DNA from: Leptofilum sp050292445
Lineage (GTDB): Bacteria > Chloroflexota > Anaerolineae > Promineifilales > Promineifilaceae
NCBI GenBank assembly: GCA_050292445.1
Contig: JBNKLQ010000291.1
Coordinates: forward strand, 1-7,498
Direction: 5' to 3'
Length of the DNA stretch: 7,498 bases
The notes under the pieces are model-generated. The model saw only the letters and a program-made list of their open reading frames with translations, ran no database searches and had not been told where the DNA came from. Below, in pieces: positions 6,143-7,498 of this stretch. The translations under genes were made by a program, and so were the position numbers. Position 1 is the stretch's first letter. Every line of letters begins with the position of its first letter.

Positions 6143-6634
6143 TCACCCCTTCTCACAAATAAAAGTAATCGTGCCATCGCCCTCTATGTACGCTTCGCGG
6201 ATCTGGCTGAGTTCTTCCAGGCCCGCGTGGTGTAGTTGGCTGAGGAGTTCATCTTCGGTGATTAGTTCCTGGCGCATGTTGTGGGGGAGGAGACGGCCGT
6301 TCTTCACCAAAAGCAGCGGCGGAGGGTTGTAAAACCGCTGGAAGCGCGGCGACCGTGTCCCCAACCAATCCAGCGCATAGCTCCAGCCAGAGATCGTCGC
6401 TACCAAAATGATGCCATCCGTGACTGAAACGTGATCGCGGGCCATGGCGTTTTGCGAGGCGGCGGCGACCAAAGCAATCATCAGCACATCGCCCAGGCCA
6501 ATGGAGCCGCTGCCGATGCGCTTGAACGTCAGCCGCAAGATCACAAACAGCACCAGGTACATCACCGTGCCGCGAATAATCGTTTCCAAAATCGGTTCGC
6601 TGGGGACAAAAATGGAGTGCCAATCAATGTTCAT
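6143..6634 (-). CDS. DUF421 / YetF-like membrane protein
   Basis: A 163-residue protein of the DUF421 (YetF/YcaP-like) family. Three membrane segments are visible at about 17-37, 48-65 and 71-90. They are followed by the cytoplasmic DUF421 domain (about 100-160) with PPPLLLVKNGRLL (104-116), the ITEDELLSQLHHAGLEEL block (125-142) and REAYIEGDGTITFI at the end, all typical of the family. Homologous Bacillus proteins have been linked to spore germination and lipid or membrane stress; the role here is unknown. The ATG at 6634 lacks a ribosome binding site but has TATAAT six bases upstream, suggesting a leaderless mRNA. The palindrome ACGGCCGT at 6293-6300 encodes part of N-G-R. Confidence 0.88.
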   Translation of the reverse strand: MNIDWHSIFVPSEPILETIIRGTVMYLVLFVILRLTFKRIGSGSIGLGDVLMIALVAAASQNAMARDHVSVTDGIILVATISGWSYALDWLGTRSPRFQRFYNPPPLLLVKNGRLLPHNMRQELITEDELLSQLHHAGLEELSQIREAYIEGDGTITFICEKG

Positions 6635-6640
6635 GGCAGA

Positions 6641-6646
6641 ATTATA
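6641..6646 (-). promoter_or_regulatory. -10 box giving a probable leaderless DUF421 mRNA
   Basis: The minus strand has a perfect TATAAT, six bases, then the ATG at 6634, placing the start of transcription at the start codon. The -35 region is weak (AAGACA at 16 bp). No ribosome binding site precedes the ATG. Confidence 0.55.
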
Positions 6647-6699
6647 GCCAGAACTTGTTGATTGTCTTGCAGAGTAAAAATGTGGCTGATGCGATGGAT

Positions 6700-6831
6700 C
6701 TAATCTGGTGTGCGCCAGCGTCGAGGGTGAGTTTCTCCCATAACATAGATGTTCATTTCCAACTGGTCATGTTTTATCTCCACTATTTGATCTTGCTGAA
6801 TGACAAAGTAAACAAGTGAAGTGCTAGGCAC
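6700..6831 (-). pseudogene. Possible small ORF or decayed coding remnant
   Basis: On the minus strand a GTG at 6831 begins 43 codons ending in TAG at 6700-6702. They include VYFVIQQDQIVEIKHDQLEM and MGETHPRRWRTPD. Past the TAG the same frame stays open (IHRISHIFTLQDNQQVLAII) up to the start of the DUF421 gene. This looks like a gene remnant broken by one stop rather than random sequence, but I know no matching family. The GTG lies inside a terminator arm and there is no ribosome binding site, so translation is doubtful. Confidence 0.2.
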
Positions 6832-6882
6832 AGGGCAAGTGGTTTTGGTTAATCCCGATCCTTCTGCCCTGTGCCTGGCACT
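6820..6882 (-). terminator. Large hairpin after the sigma factor gene
   Basis: Arms of 18 bases, 6820-6837 and 6865-6882, pair with a single mismatch around a 27-base loop. The right arm ends two bases from the stop codon (6885-6887). Downstream on the minus strand is a loose T-rich tract (TTGTTTACTTTG). Each arm is itself nearly palindromic (GTGCCTGGCAC on the right), so alternative folds exist. Most likely it ends transcription of the sigma factor gene. The nested symmetry would also suit a small dispersed repeat. Confidence 0.55.
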
Positions 6883-6884
6883 GC

Positions 6885-7498
6885 TTAAAGAGCCAGCATC
6901 TCATTCAACCGCCGCTGCAGATAGGCACGTTCGGCGTTGTTGCCGCACAGGGCGATGGTTTGCTCGTAGGCATCGGCAGCTGCCTCATATTGATTTGTGC
7001 GCCGTAGCAGGTCGGCGCGGGCAACGTGGAAGGGGTAAAAATTCACCACATCTTTGATCTGGTGCAGCAGCACGAGACCCGCTGCTGGCCCCTGGGCCAT
7101 TGCCACCGCAACGGCCTGATTAACGGCAACAACTGGTGAGGGTACCATTGTCATCAGGGTATGATAAAGGGCGGCAATTTGGGGCCAGTCGGTGGATACG
7201 GCCGTTTCCGCTTCAGCATGAAGGGCACTGATGGCCGCCTGCACCTGGTAAGGTCCCGGATCAAAAAGAGCCAGAGCCTGGTCCAGAATCGCTATCCCTT
7301 CCTGGATTTTCGCCCGGTCCCAGCGGCTGCGATCCTGCTCATCGAGCAAAACAAGTTCGCCTGCCGCACTGAGCCGGGCCTCACGCCGCGAATCGTGCAG
7401 CAGCATCAGCGCCAGCAAGCCGTGTGCCTCAGCACTTTGCGGCAGCAGGGCCACCAACACGCGCCCCAAACGGATGGCTTCACCGCACAGCTCGTGCC
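6885..7498 (-). CDS. ECF42-type sigma factor, C-terminal part (TPR-like region)
   Basis: This is the C-terminal extension of a 'sigma factor with TPR repeats' (COG4941, ECF42, DUF6596 region). The frame is open to the window edge, reading HELCGEAIRLGRVLVALLP, so the DNA-binding sigma2 and sigma4 domains lie outside the window. Family landmarks are GLLALMLLHDSRREAR, then LLDEQDRSRWDRAKIQEG, then GPYQVQAAISALHAEAE with TDWPQIAALY, then SPVVAVNQAVAVAMAQGP, and a last TPR-like repeat ARADLLRRTNQYEAAADAYE. It ends in ERAYLQRRLNEMLAL, a complete C-terminus. ECF42 factors are usually encoded next to a YCII/DGPF-type protein, which would be beyond the edge. They act in transcription initiation with the C-terminal region as probable regulator. 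A TTG inside the window is not the start. Confidence 0.9.
   Translation of the reverse strand, partial: HELCGEAIRLGRVLVALLPQSAEAHGLLALMLLHDSRREARLSAAGELVLLDEQDRSRWDRAKIQEGIAILDQALALFDPGPYQVQAAISALHAEAETAVSTDWPQIAALYHTLMTMVPSPVVAVNQAVAVAMAQGPAAGLVLLHQIKDVVNFYPFHVARADLLRRTNQYEAAADAYEQTIALCGNNAERAYLQRRLNEMLAL

Larger units (their letters stand above)
123..7205. repeat. Highly iterated palindrome ACGGCCGT, ten copies
   Basis: Exact copies begin at 123, 590, 2100, 2355, 2561, 3701, 4313, 6127, 6293 and 7198. Seven are inside well-supported genes: hydrolase, tpl, lrp (two), alr, the DUF421 gene and the sigma factor. The other three are at the chimeric junction and in the two intergenic borders of the insert. 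One near copy ends in A (3286-3293, in alr). None occurs between 4321 and 6126. This behaves like the HIP1 octamer of cyanobacteria, a comparison made by analogy only. Confidence 0.9.

Noticed and set aside
1..7498. tRNA, rRNA, CRISPR arrays or transposase genes
   Set aside because: No cloverleaf, rRNA-like segment, regularly spaced repeat or transposase motif was found on either strand.

Overview
The window looks like a contig from an environmental bacterium, most plausibly a Chloroflexota (Anaerolineae-type) genome. That placement is an inference from the mid-50s %GC core genes, the gene mix (tyrosine phenol-lyase, Lrp-type regulator, alanine racemase, DUF421 protein, ECF42-type sigma factor) and a heavily iterated 8-bp palindrome. 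No 16S or other strong taxonomic marker is present, so only 'bacterial' is firm.

Layout. Positions 1 to about 122 are about 74% GC and carry an open minus-strand coding fragment unlike the rest; they meet a 5'-truncated alpha/beta hydrolase (plus strand, to 692) exactly at a copy of the palindrome, which suggests a chimeric join or a real rearrangement. Positions 732-2718 hold a compact minus-strand unit: a near-consensus promoter, an Lrp/AsnC regulator and, 17 bp downstream, tyrosine phenol-lyase with every catalytic residue I could check. After a 440-bp gene-free stretch that ends in two plus-strand terminators comes alanine racemase (3076-4245, minus).

Positions 4321-6126 are an AT-richer insert with two minus-strand accessory genes: a protein with a C-terminal HEPN domain (Apea-like, RNase motif RNxxxH) and an unrecognised acidic protein. 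The insert lacks the palindrome but is bracketed by two copies of it inside a 14-bp inverted repeat. Each gene is followed on its own strand by a sequence resembling an integron attC site (one with both halves, one apparently deleted), so the insert may be a decayed pair of gene cassettes.

The right end has a DUF421/YetF-like membrane protein (6143-6634), a decayed small reading frame, an 18-bp-arm hairpin terminator, and the C-terminal part of an ECF42-type sigma factor that runs off the window.

Functionally the clearest link is the lrp-tpl pair: an amino-acid-sensing regulator probably controlling breakdown of tyrosine to phenol, pyruvate and ammonia. The most unusual sequence-level signal is the palindrome ACGGCCGT: ten exact copies where about 0.1 is expected by chance, placed in all three codon frames and in intergenic DNA.
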